From positions 3,066,198-3,130,197 of the forward strand of contig JACAXG010000068.1 in NCBI GenBank assembly GCA_018881555.1: a stretch of DNA of 64,000 bases. The letters are read 5' to 3'. Position numbers and translations under genes: made by a program. This document shows positions 46,871 through 59,423 of the stretch, in pieces. A model generated the notes under the pieces. That model searched no databases and was not told where the DNA came from. It was given only the letters and a program-made list of their open reading frames with translations. This DNA is from Amblyornis subalaris (lineage: Eukaryota; Chordata; Aves; Passeriformes; Ptilonorhynchidae). Position 1 is the stretch's first letter, and each line of letters begins with the position of its first letter.

Positions 46871-49800
46871 GGGTGTTTTATGTGAAGGAGAAGGGAATGA
46901 GTCATTAAGCAAGAGGGTACAGGGTTAGTACTCCTGAAAAGAAAGAAAAGGAGTATAAAAACACCCAAGTTATCCTTCCCTAATACAAATTAGAAAATTG
47001 ATAGGCAAGAAAAAAAGCAAATATATACAAAGTGAACCACAGGAATGCGTCAATCTGCAAATCAAACGAATTCTGGGCATGGTTATTAAAAGTTTGTGCA
47101 TTCACAAACACATGTGTGCACACACATATGCACCACCAAAGCACTGACGTGCAGCTCCCAAATAATTACCTTCTAATAACAAAAGTGTGCCCCATTCCAG
47201 CAGCACAATCAAAACCAACTGCCGGTAAAAAACAAAAATCATATTTCAGAGAACCACTGTGGATTAGCCTGTGGCTTTCACTAAACTGTGTCTCTCTGAT
47301 TCCTGCTGGGTGACACAATGGGCTGGCTTAAGGCAGCCTGGCCTCTGAACTCAGCCTTACAAGCCTTGGATCCTTGAAACAGCACCCTCACTGTCTATCT
47401 GATTTTCAAAGCTACACATATTCTGCACAATATTCTCTGCTTTCTCTGCCCCATTTGTCTGTGGCACATCTGTATGCCCCATCTCCCTGTTTTTTATAAA
47501 AGCCCTCAGAGTCTTTTGTGCGCGTATTCCTTTCAACATCTGCAAAAGAAATCATTTCTCTTAGAAACAGTGTAAGGGTCGGGGAATAGACACAATAGCT
47601 GGAAATACTGTTTAAGGCCCAGAGGGGAGAACTTTTTTTCTCCCATGAAAATGTGCTTTTGCAATGCAATGCAACTTCAAACTCAACCCCCTTCTGTCCT
47701 ACCCATTCCCCCCAAGAAAAAAAAAAATCACAAGGTGGAACAGGCTCATCTAAAGCAAAATATACTTGAGAGAACAGATGTGGCAAAACAAAACCCATAG
47801 CTTTCCATGAAGAGCTGCCAAAAATAACATTGGCTCGGCAGGCATGTGATCTTCAGAGGAGTTTGCTACTTGAATGAGTCAGAATGGTGATTCCATTTTT
47901 ACCTCTTCAGTGAACAGGAAACACATTCTCCTTGAGCACCAAATTCTCCTGCAGTGGCCCACTTACACTGGATTATATCAGTCAGCTTTGCAGGTGNTGA
48001 GACAAAGTGGAAAGTGTGTAATGGTTTCCTCTAGTTTGAGAAGCTGAGCTTAATTGAGGCAAAATCCAAAAGGTCATCTAGAAGTGTAGGTAAAAACAGG
48101 TACCTGTGTATACATATCTGAAATGAGGAGCTATAAGAGGAAGGGGGGAAGTAATTTAAAATATCCTTTTCCATAAAGAAAGAATTGGGCTCTGCCTGGA
48201 AAATATGCTTTATTCTAGGATGCAAAGCTTGCAAACTTTATGAACAAAAGTCTATGGTGTGGCTGATCTCACCAATCCAGCACATGTCCTTCAGCTCATT
48301 GTTCTTGAATGAAAATGCTTTGNTTTAATTTTTTACAGAGAAAAGGAGTGGCAATGGCCTCATAAAGCTTCAGGTTTTGGTATCCAGCTGTCAGAGGTTG
48401 GGACTCCCAGAATTAAATTCTGTATTCTAGTTGTTCAAATTTTATAGCAAGGAAGCAAATTGAATTTTGATGTCCACATATTAGGAGAAGTTTGCAGAAC
48501 TTCTCTTTGAGTATGCCATCAATGTCCAGTGAAAGTAGAAAATGTGGAGTTGGAGTTGATAAGAAGAATAAATAGAAGTCTTTGCAGTTTCTTTTTCTAT
48601 AAGGACTGCATTTAAACAACAACAAAAAAATAAAAGGTTCCATGAAAAACTATTACTCTCTCAAATGCCTTCCATATCTCTAGGAAGAATCATTTTAGTT
48701 TTGCAATAAATGCGTCTATGATATACCAGTTCCCTGAGGGAACCACAATGATTTTATTAGTCTTTTCTACAAGAATCACAATGATCTTACCTATATCTTC
48801 CCATTCAAGTTCCCATTCAGGTTTCCTGTGAAATATTTGGGACACAGTTTCTGTGTTCCTGACAAATGCTGCCCACATTGTCCAGTACAATACCAAAAGA
48901 GTGGAGAAAAGTCCAGTTGTGGAGCTGGTTTATTGTAGGCCTGGCAGACACTTCAAGAACTAAGATAAAGCAGGAGTTTGGAAGTATTGGTCAGTTGGGT
49001 CCTGGGAAATCTACCTTTCATTAATAAAAGAAAATTAAATTGAAATATCTTGGAGGAAGAGTACTGAAAATAGCAAAAGCAATGCATCATAGACCAACTC
49101 CAGACAAATGCAGTCTCTCCTCAGACATCTGAAGTCATGTTGTTTCTGTTGGAGATTTCAACAACTTGAGTTGAAGTCCACTGCCAAAACTTTCAAAACC
49201 AAGTGATGGGGAAAGGAGTTCAGAGGCTTGAGCAGAGCCCGATTTTCACTGGGTATTCAGCAGTTTCTAAAAATCAAGCCAAGAGCTTTCCAAATTGAGA
49301 AAACACATCTGACAATTAATGGCTGGAAAATGTGGTCAGCACAGGGCTGTAGGTGCTCACGTCTTCAGAAAATCAGTCCAAGGTTCCCTCAAGTTAGAAA
49401 CCTGACGTTTCCAGAATGAGAAGTCTGTTTGGAAAATGTTAGCCTCAAACTCTGTTTTAGCTTTTCTAGGTACTTACATGGGAAGAAAAATATTGTCTAA
49501 TGACTAAATATGATTATTATTCAGTGGCTCATTGAGCTGAGAAAGTGCAATAATATGTGGGAAATAAGAGTCCCACACTAGAGGTGAGGCACAGTTCATT
49601 TGGGAAAAGGCAGTGGCAAACCTGTCTACCACTGGCTCTCTAATTTAAAGGAGTCTCTTGATACAAGAAATAGTAGCTGTTCTGTGACACTGTGACTTTG
49701 CATCTCCTTATTGCAAGATTTGGGGATTTGTGTTATTCTTTAGTTATTTAAATACACAGCTGATCTTTCTCACTCAGAGGAGATCAAGAAATCCAAAAGC

Positions 49801-50668
49801 ACCAAGGATTCCCAAACTGGTTAGTCCTTCTTCTCCTCAAAATTCTGTTGGATTTGTTTTCTTCTTATTTTCTTTATTTGTTTTAGACTTAAGAACCGAC
49901 TTCAGTTAAAAAAAAAAAGAAAAAATCAAAAAGGAAAAAAAAAGGCCATTTGTGTTCAAATCTAAGTGATAGGTGTCTTCACTCTAAGATTTCATNTCTA
50001 AACAACATAAATGAAACTTCCCTTCACTTTGATAAAGCACCTGGCAGTGAAGTCTGTGCTTACTGACCAACTCATTTGTCAGAAAACACCAATTCTTTCA
50101 TAGTTTCCATGNTCTTGTTTATAAGTTTTGGTGCACCTTTCCCTTTCAATCCAGCGTTGCTCAGACTGTTTCACTGTGTCGAAGAAATGCAATGCTGGAC
50201 ATTTTGATAGACCCTAATTTCCAAAAACACAGAAGAAGCCAAGATCAAAGACCAGTCTGCTCCAGGGAAAATACACCACAATTTTTGGGCTTTTTTTCTT
50301 GGAAAATCTGTGGCCCAACATCTTCCTTTTGATTGTGACCGGTGGGAGCTGTTTACAGGAGAAAATATAATGAGAGCACTTATATACACACAATTTGATA
50401 ACAGGATCATTAATTAGATCTCCAGTTTCCTCCTCTTTTGTTTAAATTTAAAACAGACCAGAAAGTTGCTCTGTCACCCAGTTTTTCGAACACAAAGGGT
50501 GTTGTAATTAATTCCTGCACATTACAAGACTGCAGAGATATTTTTATACATCAAAATTCTTACGTAATGTTCTGACACATAATGACTGATTCTTTACCGG
50601 GGCCTAAGTACATCACTGTGCACTTGGGTGGCATCAGCTGATTGCTGATATGCTCAATCTCTTCATTA
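46871..50668. other. Unique non-coding sequence, nothing recognised
   Basis: No exon or interspersed repeat recognised. A short TG/CA-rich stretch is at 47093-47130, and a long A-rich stretch with G/C interruptions at about 49908-49944. A 128-codon minus-strand frame (47412-47798) has no motif. Confidence 0.5.
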
Positions 50669-50685
50669 ATTTTTTTTTTTTTTTT
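50669..50685 (+). repeat. Poly-T run
   Basis: About 17 T in a row after TTAA; not joined to a recognisable retroelement. Confidence 0.9.
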
Positions 50686-52624
50686 AAGATGGATCCAGGG
50701 CTTTAGTTCTCCTCTCCTCTATTTTAGAGGCAACATAGCTTTTATAGGTTGGCTTTTCTTTGTTTTCCCCTGTAAAAGAGAAACCTTCTAAAAAATCTTT
50801 TTTTTNATTCAATTTTATAGCCCCAAATGTTGGCAACTTCAAGGCCATATTTTGCCACAAAAAAAAAATAAAAAAGGATCAAAATGGGACTGAGATATGA
50901 GCCAGAAGAAGACTCCCAAAGGGCTGCTATCGTGACAGTGTTAGTAAGACCTATTTTCCCAGCTCTGGTGTGAGACTCTGCCTCCACTCAAAGGTTTGAC
51001 TGAGTTTTATGAAATAATAATTGTTGGTCTCTGCAGATCTTTGAAAGCTCTGATTTCCTTGCCCTATATTACACTCACAGAAAACCCTATTTGTACTTTT
51101 TTCAGAAAGTTTCACCGTGAGGTCAGTATGTCTGAAGACATCTGTATCACGTACCCAAATACACTATTTTGGCACTCTCAGTGTGCTGAAGGATTGTGTT
51201 TCTGCCCTCTCCTCCTAACTGCACGCTCAGTTGCAGCCCACACGGCAGCTGGATGGGAGATGAAGCTCTGGGAAGCCAGGAGGAACTGCATTCCTGGAAA
51301 ATGATGAAACCAAGGATTCATTTTTCATTCCCACCGCTCTCGTTAGCAGATAGCAGCCACTTTTATCACCCTGAATATATTACTCAGGAGGCTCTTACCA
51401 CATCAGGGCTTCACAGTGTTGGATGCTGTACAAACACTCGATGTGTGCGTTCCTCCCATGCAAAGGACAAGAAAATCATTACGGCCTTGCCACAAGCACC
51501 TCCCCTTTCCTAAGGCACCCTCTCCACTCCCTGTGTGTATCTCCTGCTAATCATGCCATAGATCTCAGCCACTGGTGGAAATTCAATAAACACGGGGCTG
51601 ATGCACAGTGATAAGAGAGACTCACAAACCAAAACAAGCAGGGAGAAGAAAAACTCTCTTCCTCTCTAACCCCCCCTTGCAGTACTCAAAGGAAGTCTCA
51701 TACGCTTGATGATGCAATTGCTTTTCAAGCCTCAACAAGCAATTTTCCTGCCCCACTGTGAAGTGAAAAGACCCCACCATCTTTTGCCCCATAAATTCAA
51801 CCAGNATGAGTCAGAAAATCAAGAAATGTATTACTGCTAACAAAAACAATGTGAGATGTTTTATTCTTTCATCTCAAAGCCTTGAGGCCAAAGTGACATT
51901 AAGAACTCAATGGCAGGGCTGGAAAATTGAGGGGGAGGATTTTCTTTTTACAGGAAAGATGAAGCTCTTTTGTAGTTAATGAATTGTATCTCTGGGAGCC
52001 AGGGTTAAGCCCAATCCGCAGGTAAATGCAAGGCACATCCTCAGGCTGAGGGACCTGTGATATGGAGGTTTCCACACAAAGTAAACTCCCTTTCTACTCA
52101 TCAAATTCGCCTTTTTTAACCCCNAAAGGTCTGATTTGCACAACGTGCCCTGGTAAAAACCAGCCACTTAACACAGCTGCCCTTTTATATCCCTTCTCCA
52201 GGAGGAGACAGACCCAGACATGTTCTGGGAGGAACAGGCTGCTCGTCTGCCTCTGACACCTCCCTGAAATATAGCGCTCCGAGAAGCACCTACACCTCAG
52301 GGCATGGCTGGTTTTCCCAATTCAGGCAGCACGTTCTAGGAACACCGCACCCCACCCACGGGCTCAGCCTCTTCCAGCACCCACCCAGGTAATCACCAGC
52401 CCAGAGATAGGCCGGGCCTGATCTGCCACTCAGACTCCCTGCGTGGTCTACGTGGCAGGGTGAAGCCTGTCCAATGGCTTATCCATACTGGGAAAGGAGT
52501 TCCTTGTGTGATTTGTCAGTGTCTCATTTTTAAAAACGTGTATTTGCCTGTCTTTTCAGAGGGGAAGGACAATCGTGTAGGATTTGAGGAAGCCAAGGTT
52601 TGGTCTGTCATTCTAAGAAAGTCT
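50686..52624. other. Unique non-coding sequence
   Basis: A 'gatgctgtacaaacac' word at about 51422 recalls the old repeat at 24150 and 61835 but nothing around it matches. Overlapping 102-105-codon frames at 50996-51513 have no motif. Confidence 0.45.
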
Positions 52625-52765
52625 TCTTGGGTGACCCTGAAATGACATAATATCTCTGTACCCCAATTCCCTGCCTCTGAAATGAGAATAGGAGCTGCCT
52701 TGACTGAGAGGGGGGCTGGAAGGACACTGAGGAGCAGTGATGAAGTGTTTGAATACCACAGCTGG
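52625..52765 (+). mobile_element. Ancient MIR-type SINE relic
   Basis: In order: 'gggtgaccctgaaatgacataa' (equivalent to TGTGACCTTGGGCAAGT..CTTAA; written here as 'gggtgaccctg' then 'aaatgacataa'), 'tctctgtaccccaattcc' (equivalent to CTCTGTGCCTCAGTTTCC), 'gcctctgaaatgagaatagg' (equivalent to CATCTGTAAAATGGGAATA), and the tail 'tgaagtgtttgaatacc' at about 52741-52757 (equivalent to TGAAGCGCTTTGA). The plus-strand order and spacing are those of MIR-type core-SINEs. Confidence 0.6.
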
Positions 52766-53394
52766 GAAGGAAGGGGAGCACAGAACCACATTTGATGACA
52801 GATTTATGCTTCCTTCACAGTTATGAGCCATCCTTTGTGCCATGCTTCATCTACTGACCCCAAAATTAAAAATTCAGTGGGTGTATCAAAGGAACCAGAT
52901 TCTTTCCTAAAATGACTGAGATGGCACGGAAAACCCTTAACAGTCTGGTGTCTCCTGATGGACAGGGCAAAAAAAGCAAGTGGAACAAGTTTGGGTGACA
53001 CCAAGCTATGATATGAGTGATAGCGGCNTGTGTGGTGGTGTCATCAAACAGAATGGTGCTTCCAGGAGCTCCACCTGGATTAGTTATACTATGGGAGTCA
53101 AACAGGAGAAATTCATTAAAGGTACATTCTGCGTCTCCTGGGTTATAGACTGTCCAGGGCGTGTGCCTTTCTTCCAGAGATATGTTGAAAAGGTCTCAAT
53201 TTCATACCGTCAAGGAACAACAGCAAAAAATAGTCATGAAATGTAACTCTTGGAGCTTTGCCAATCNAGATTTTAGAGGTTTGGGGAAGAATTTGAATTC
53301 TCACAGGGAGGCCAGAAGGCAAAGATCAGCTGTAAGTGATAGAATCAGATGTTATGCGTATAAACCAGAATCCTTTGAAAAACAGAAACATCCC
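52766..53394. other. Unique non-coding sequence
   Basis: Nothing recognised; short frames only. Confidence 0.5.
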
Positions 53395-53770
53395 GTTCTC
53401 CGCACGGCTTTGCCATGATGCATCCTGACAGAGGCCCGGAAGCATCCTCAGCGCAAGGCAAGGCAGCGTTCAACAGCAGCACGCTTGAGCAGGAGGACAG
53501 AATAATTTTTCCTTCGTTTCGGTGGGAGCTGCATCCACTTGCAGCCCGATAAATCCGTCCCTGAGCCGNGTGTGCCGCTCTCGTTCTCTCGCACACACCT
53601 ACGTACACAGACACAGACCTGGGCCCGTGACTCACCGCCTTCCCAGCAATCGGGGCTCCCTTGCTAGTTAAAACACGCTGGGATACTCTCTCAGCCCCGT
53701 GGATTAACCCCTGTCTCCTTCCCACACCATCACTCATGGCTCAGCCACAGAACGCAGCCTGGTTTGGGCC
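53395..53770. promoter_or_regulatory. CpG-enriched stretch
   Basis: About two dozen CpGs are spread over some 370 bases, clearly above the background, with GC content around 55 percent. A minus-strand frame of 130 codons crosses it without a recognisable motif. It may be a weak CpG island or an enhancer; no transcription start feature is visible. Confidence 0.28.
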
Positions 53771-55689
53771 CGATGGGCGCTCTTGGTGGTGATGCGTGGA
53801 GACAGACGGATTTTTTCATGAGCTCACTTGACCCTTCAGGGTAAGAAGTGGAAATACTTGTTGTGTAGTAAATTGAGCAAACGTGACATGGACGGTAAAA
53901 GAGAGAGACAAGGGGAGAAGGCACAAATAACTGGGAGGGTTCTACTTATTCCCGTGTAGGAGAAGGCTGGGATGGCTTCACCAAAGGGAAAGGGGCTCTC
54001 TGGAAGCACCCAAAGCAGAGCTTATACCTGCAAAGTCAACCCAGACATTTGAACAAAGACTGCTGGTAGTCTAAAATAAAACATCTTCCAAGANAGTTGG
54101 TTTCCTAANNTTCAGTTTTTAGAAAAAANCAGGCTTTTACCCCCTTGGATANCACTTGAGAATGTTTCTATGATTTTGGTTTTTTTCTGCTTCAGGGTTC
54201 AGACTAGGGGGAACATGATGATGTTGTTGTTTTCCAGGTGAATAAACCTGAAAGATCCTCAAAACTCCATTTTAATTGTGCAAGATAATCCATAAAGTAT
54301 GTTCGCCAGGACACATAAATGGCCCAAGGCTGCTATTATTGCACAAAACCAAAAACATGTCACTGGAATGAATGACAGATATTAGAATTTTCAAAATCCT
54401 TTGAGATGTAATATAATCAACCTCAATATCCTATTTGCAAATGTAATATTAGGCTGTGCTACTTCGTTCTGCTCTGAGCTTTGCTGTTGCATGTAAGGCA
54501 GAGGTCTCTGCTCGTGAATTCGCATTACAAAGCAGCATGCAGAGCACTTCAGTTTGCTGAAAGGGGGTCTGGACATGTTCTGGGTAAAACCTCTCTTCCC
54601 CATGACACACAGAGCATGTAGATTTTTGTCCTGATACACTGAGTTTCCAAAACGGGTGTTATTCCATCTCAGTGCCTCACCAAGGAGCAGTAGGTTGGAC
54701 TGACTTGCTGCTGTATTCAAATCTCCCATTACCACACAGTTGCTNCATCTTGAACTGGTCCTGTTTAATAACTGGTTTGACACAAAGGGATGATGGTGCC
54801 ATCTCAGTCTATTCACCTGTCGCTGGTCTGTGGCACTTGAGACATCAAGATATGAGCAGCCCAGATTTTTATTATTAACCTTGGTGGTTTGACAGGGGAG
54901 AGAAGCTGCTGCCTTGGAAATGTCTCAGTGGAAACTGGATCCAGAGTTTAATGTTTCCGTGACCATCTTGCTTCAACACAAGGGTAGACCTGCAACTTCC
55001 CAGGGTTTAAGGGTGACGGTGGGAAAGCTCCATTTCAGTGCTGAATTTTCCTTCTCCGTGTTCCATTCGTGCTGACATTTTTCACCAAGCAGCAGACCTC
55101 CTTTCTGCTCTGGAGCACTGGGTGTTCCCCGCTCTGGGAGATGCATTCAGCAGATAGAGGCTGCAATCCCAAATTGTGCAACGAGGCCGAGCTTGGCCCG
55201 ACAAGCAGGGAGCAGGTTGGCTGGTACAGGCGGCTCCATCAAAGCATTTCTGTCCTCACCTGAAACTTCCCTCCATCACTATCACTGCAGCCACAATGCA
55301 TCCCTGCCTTGGCACCCCAGCAGGTCCAGCTCAGGCTGTCAATTAATCCAAACCGTGACTGTTGCAAGATAATCCATTCTACCTGGAACCTTAAGCCTAT
55401 TTTAAAGGAAATTGTTTGTTCAGACTTGCAGGCAGAACTTCTGCTATGATTTTTGCTACTCTGGTTTATGACAGTTCCCNTGAAGAAACAGATTTTATTG
55501 AGAAAGGCACTTCTGGGAAGTTTCTGATGCATTTACCTTGGACAGTTGTGGTATGAAACCACCACTGGAGAATTACATTTCTACCCACCCTGGCTGTATT
55601 ATCAACAGACTGTGGACAAAATCTGGCCCAAAGGAAAATTACCAAGCTTGCCAAGGTTTAAACATATTTGTTAACCCAAGTCTGAAAAA
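53771..55689. other. Unique non-coding sequence
   Basis: A cluster of five N calls lies at 54094-54152, including the only double N (54109-54110). A 141-codon minus-strand frame (54391-54816) has no known motif. An 'aggttggactgac' word at about 54692 recalls CR1 but its flanks do not match. Confidence 0.45.
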
Positions 55690-56060
55690 AAAGGAGAGAA
55701 ATTAGTGATTTAATCCACCGGCATCACATCAATCAGACAGATGAAAGGCCTGCAAAGAGCAGCACGAAGTAATCTGGCTATTTCTTTCCCACTGAACACC
55801 AATTTCCAACAGCCAGAGACAAAAGACATGAAAAAATATCCTAATGTAAACTGGCACGGGGGCCAGAGCACAAGCAGTTAACATTAATTATGTATTACCC
55901 AAGCTCTATAGATAGCACCAAACAGGAAGGCGAAAAACTCATAAAGCTATTAATAATGAACATAAAATTTGTAAATGCACTATGAGGAATAATTTGCATA
56001 GCAATATAAACATGATCTCTAATGCTGAAGAGCTGGAAACAGCACTCTGGTAAAAAAAAA
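55690..56060. promoter_or_regulatory. Strong candidate conserved non-coding element
   Basis: A long frame-free, non-repetitive AT-rich block with a canonical octamer ATTTGCAT (55992-55999), TAATTA (55885-55890), CTATTAATAATGAAC (about 55948-55962), CATAAAATTTGTAAATGC (about 55961-55978), AGCAATATAAACATG and GGTTTAA-type words. Dense POU, homeodomain and FOX-like words with few low-complexity runs are the usual make-up of ultraconserved developmental enhancers. Conservation could not be tested. Confidence 0.4.
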
Positions 56061-57603
56061 AATCATTATTTTATATGTTTAAAGCTATAGTTCTATTTAT
56101 TTATTTATAAGCATGTACCATGGTCTCTAACTCTCAGGTTCCTGACTGTGTGGAACGCAACCACTTGGCTGCTGCAGACATTCTTGTTTGCTGGACACAC
56201 TCAGTGACAAATCTGGAGCATTTGCTTTGCACTGGTCTCGGATGGACNGTGGTTACTGGTGATACCTCTGTTTGCTTGAAGATGAAGATGGGTCAAGAAT
56301 GACAGTTAATTTACTCTATCCTTGTGTTTTAATTTGCTTTATGAGAAGACAATTGCATTGGGTTTTGTCTTGTCAAAGCAGTCAGATCTCTGTCAGAGTC
56401 AGCCCTCAGCTTCTCAACTGAAATAAGGAAATAGTAGCAGTGACTTCCACCTACCCCATCTCCTTGAAGAGCTCCCATGTTTGGCTCCAATAGCATGTCA
56501 CCCTGAAGCTTGGTGGAATTACTCTACATTTTAGTGGGAACAAAAATTCATTCATTGTGTGTAGAGCCCACCTGGTGTGTGTTTCAGGGGCCCCAGGCTC
56601 TGGCAATGTCCTGACCTGGCTGGGATGGAGTCTGGACCATGAGCAAGGCACAGGTTCCCTCATTACCCTTATGATTAACCTCAGGGTCTCAAATTTTATC
56701 ATGGTAAAAAGGTGCCAATTTGCATTTATTTTAACCAGAACCATTCCAAATTATTCNGAATTAGTTTAAACATGTGAAAACAAATGCCATTTGTTATGTA
56801 ATCCACAGGGTTCACCAGGCTTCTCTGGAACTGCTTGGACTAACTCAGGGGACTGCAGGAGCAATACAAACCTAGGGGTTTGTCAGACCTAGGAAGCCAC
56901 GGGGTTAATTTGTGTCCAGAGATTTGAGTGGAGAAACCTCTTCCTTGCTTTCCCAGAGTGCTGGCAACCTGGACCTCAAGGTGTGACAGAGATTTCCCTA
57001 TAACACAGGAGGACAAAGCAGGGAGTGGGTCAGCACCTGGGGCTGGGGTGGGATCACCTCTCTCCTTGTCNGAAGCTGGCACGGAGCAGCCTTGCTGTGC
57101 CCCTGCCCCTCCCCAGGGAGCTCTGCCCACTCCCCTCTGCTGGGGAAGTTTTCCGAGGGCTGGGCTGAGTTCCTCGCAGCTGGAGGCTGCTTTTGCATAT
57201 GTCACAGACACCTCTCGGTGGGTTGTGATTTGATTTGCCACAGAGGCCTCCTGGGAATGTGTCTCGGGAGCAGGGTGTGGGGGAGGATGGGGAAGGATGT
57301 GGTCGCATGCTTGATCAGAAAAGCAATAATGAAAAGTGGATGGAGAAGGGGAGAGAGCAGTGGGAGTTTTCTCATCAATCCTGGGTCCTGTTGGGCCAGC
57401 AGCCCCTCTGGTATGTTTAGGGATGCTGTGTGCCTTAACAGCCTCCATTTACTAATGCAGTAATGACCTGCTGGAGGAGGATTTGGCTGCTGTGCTAATT
57501 GCATTCCTCTGCTGCACAATAACTTAACACGTTATTAAGATTCCACAGAAGAGGGTCAGGGAATTCATCTCTTTCCAGTGCTCTCCTGACCCCAGCACCA
57601 TCT
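56061..57603. other. Unique non-coding sequence
   Basis: A 202-codon minus-strand frame (56840-57448) in a GC-richer patch overlaps a 101-codon and a 123-codon plus-strand frame. It is rich in Pro, Ser, His and Gly and is interrupted by an N call at about 57071. No domain is recognised and it is probably not coding. Confidence 0.45.
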
Positions 57604-57622
57604 AACACACACACACACACAC
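57604..57622 (+). repeat. (AC)n microsatellite
   Basis: About nine uninterrupted AC units; likely length-polymorphic. Confidence 0.9.
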
Positions 57623-58656
57623 TCCTCTTCTTCCTAAATCCAAATGGATGCTTTCAAAACCTGGAAAGGGAATACTCCATCATTTGTAATGCTGGTATAG
57701 TCACTTTTTTCCCCTTCATATTCAGCATTTTACACCTAATTATGGATAGCTGCAATCTCCAGCTCTCCTGCTGTACACTGTTCTTGCAGAGCAAAAAAGC
57801 TCAGAGAGGAACTCCATGGAATAAGAAGTCACAACTTCAGGTGAGAAGGTCCAAGATATGTCAAAGATAAGACCTCTCTTACCACAGAGCTCCGGTATTC
57901 ACAAGCTCACCCAGCTCTGGGAGATGGACAAAAGCACAGTAGAGATACAGTTTTTTCTTGGGAGTTTTGGTTTAATTTGATTTGGTTTATGGGTGGCTAA
58001 CACACAGTCTGACCCACTATTGNTCCTCCAGTGGATAAAAGGCTGGGGCATTGCCCTGACTCACCAGTGAGGCAGAGACCAGCCCTTCTCCTCCCAGTGC
58101 CTGCCCTCAGCCCTGCCCACCCCAGCCTTGTCTGCCCTGCTCATTGCAGACTGCACATCCTCAGCCTGCTCACACACCTGCAGCAGCTTTCCTACTAATA
58201 TCTATCAGCATTCTGTAATTTCTTTCTTCAGGAATCTTCTTGAGAGTCTCCCCTGTACCACCCCGTGTTCAGGAGGGTGTCAGGTTGTGCCAGATCTGCT
58301 TCGTATCCTGCCACTTTTAGACCATTATATTTAAAGGGGGAACAGATTGTTTATTTTGTTGACCCTTGATGGAATAACGTGTACACTCAGCTCACTAAAT
58401 AAATTAATGGCAGCAATCATCATAAATAATAATTATAAATGAAGGTGTGTGCAAGGTTAAAACTCACTTGATAGAAGCTTTCCTCTGACTGTCTGGTTTG
58501 TACCACAATTTGGGTTATAATCTAGTCTCTTCTGCTTTTTCTTTATTTGTACATATCCTCACTTATCTATGTAAAAGAGCAAATAGAAGGCAGCAGGTTC
58601 AGATTGTTTCTACTGCTGAAGTACCACAAAGCTTCACCAAGGCACTTACCTGGGAT
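57623..58656. other. Unique non-coding sequence
   Basis: Nothing recognised. 58380-58445 is AT-rich with ATAATAATTATAAATG-type sequence. Confidence 0.5.
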
Positions 58657-59007
58657 GAATCATAGAGTCACAGAATGGTTTGGGTTGGAAGGGACTTTAA
58701 AGATCATCTCATTCCACCCCCAGCCATGGGCAGGGACACCTTCCACTATCCCAGGTTGCTCCAAACCCCATCCAACCTGGCCTTGGATACTTCCAGGGAT
58801 GGGGCAGCCACAGCTTCTCTGGGCAACCTGTGCCAGGGCCTCCCCACCCTCACAGGGAAGAATTTCTTCCCAATATATACTCTAAACCTACTCTCTTTCA
58901 GTTTAAAGCCATTCCCCCTTGTCCTGTCACTACCTGTCCTTGTAAAAAGTTTTTCTCCATCTTCCTTGTAGGCTCCCTTCAGGTACAGGAAGGCCGAAAT
59001 CAGGTCA
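58657..59007 (-). mobile_element. CR1 LINE, 5'-truncated 3' end
   Basis: The complement of the CR1 3' end begins with the inverted tip GAATCATAGAGTCACAGAATGG. It continues in consensus order through 'tttgggttggaagggac', 'ccatgggcagggacacc', 'ccatccaacctggccttgg', 'gggcaacctgtgccagggc', 'agaatttcttcccaatat' and 'ccccttgtcctgtcacta' to 'ggctcccttcaggtacaggaag' near 58971-58993. It is the youngest-looking copy in the window. It lies head-to-tail with another CR1 on the same strand 417 bases away. No target-site duplication is evident. Confidence 0.95.
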
Positions 59008-59133
59008 GGTAGCTCGGAATGAAGCACAGTGAGCTGACCTGAAAGCCGAGAGCACCCACATGACCACCCTGCAAAGTCCTTCCCCTCCAGCAGGCTGCAG
59101 GGAGACTGGGAGCCTTCACCTGTGCAGGTGCAC

Positions 59134-59167
59134 TGATCCCAACTCATCCCAGCTCATCCCAGCTCAC
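59134..59167 (+). repeat. Short 10-bp tandem repeat
   Basis: CTCATCCCAG occurs twice exactly (59143-59152 and 59153-59162), with a degenerate copy before and the start of another after. A local slippage product. Confidence 0.85.
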
Positions 59168-59423
59168 TGCCACCCTCCCCTCCCAGCAAGGGCACAGCAG
59201 AGACAGTGCCTGAGTCATCCCATGGGCTGGATCCAGCCTGGCACACAGCAGCTCCCAGGAAAGGTTACCTCTGCAGCTTAAAGGGGCTGTAGGGTCATCA
59301 AAGTGAAGTTGAACTGATTTTTTTAATTAAAAAAATCTCCACAAGTGTTAGAGTTGTATTTCTTCTCTGCTGCAAGGACTGGGCTGGTTTGAATGCCACC
59401 AGTTCTCTGCTCCACTGTGATCG
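59168..59423. other. Unique spacer between two CR1 copies, with a 22-bp palindrome
   Basis: Positions 59316-59337 form a perfect 22-bp palindrome: GA, seven T, AATT, seven A, TC. The rest of the spacer is unique. Confidence 0.75.

Noticed and set aside
51413..51470. 'gatgctgtacaaacac' as a third copy of the 24.2/61.8-kb repeat
   Set aside because: The downstream words of the family are missing.
54692..54710. 'aggttggactgac' as another CR1 3' tip
   Set aside because: Only about twelve bases match and the flanks do not follow CR1.
56840..57448. 202-codon minus-strand frame as a gene
   Set aside because: Pro/Ser/His/Gly-rich, overlaps other long frames in a GC-richer patch, no recognised domain.
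58547..58971. Frames of 98-112 codons reading 'TFHYPRLLQTPSNLALDTSRDG'-like peptides
   Set aside because: These are conceptual translations of the inverted CR1 3' end, as is the similar peptide at 45846-46121; shown only as a partial resemblance.
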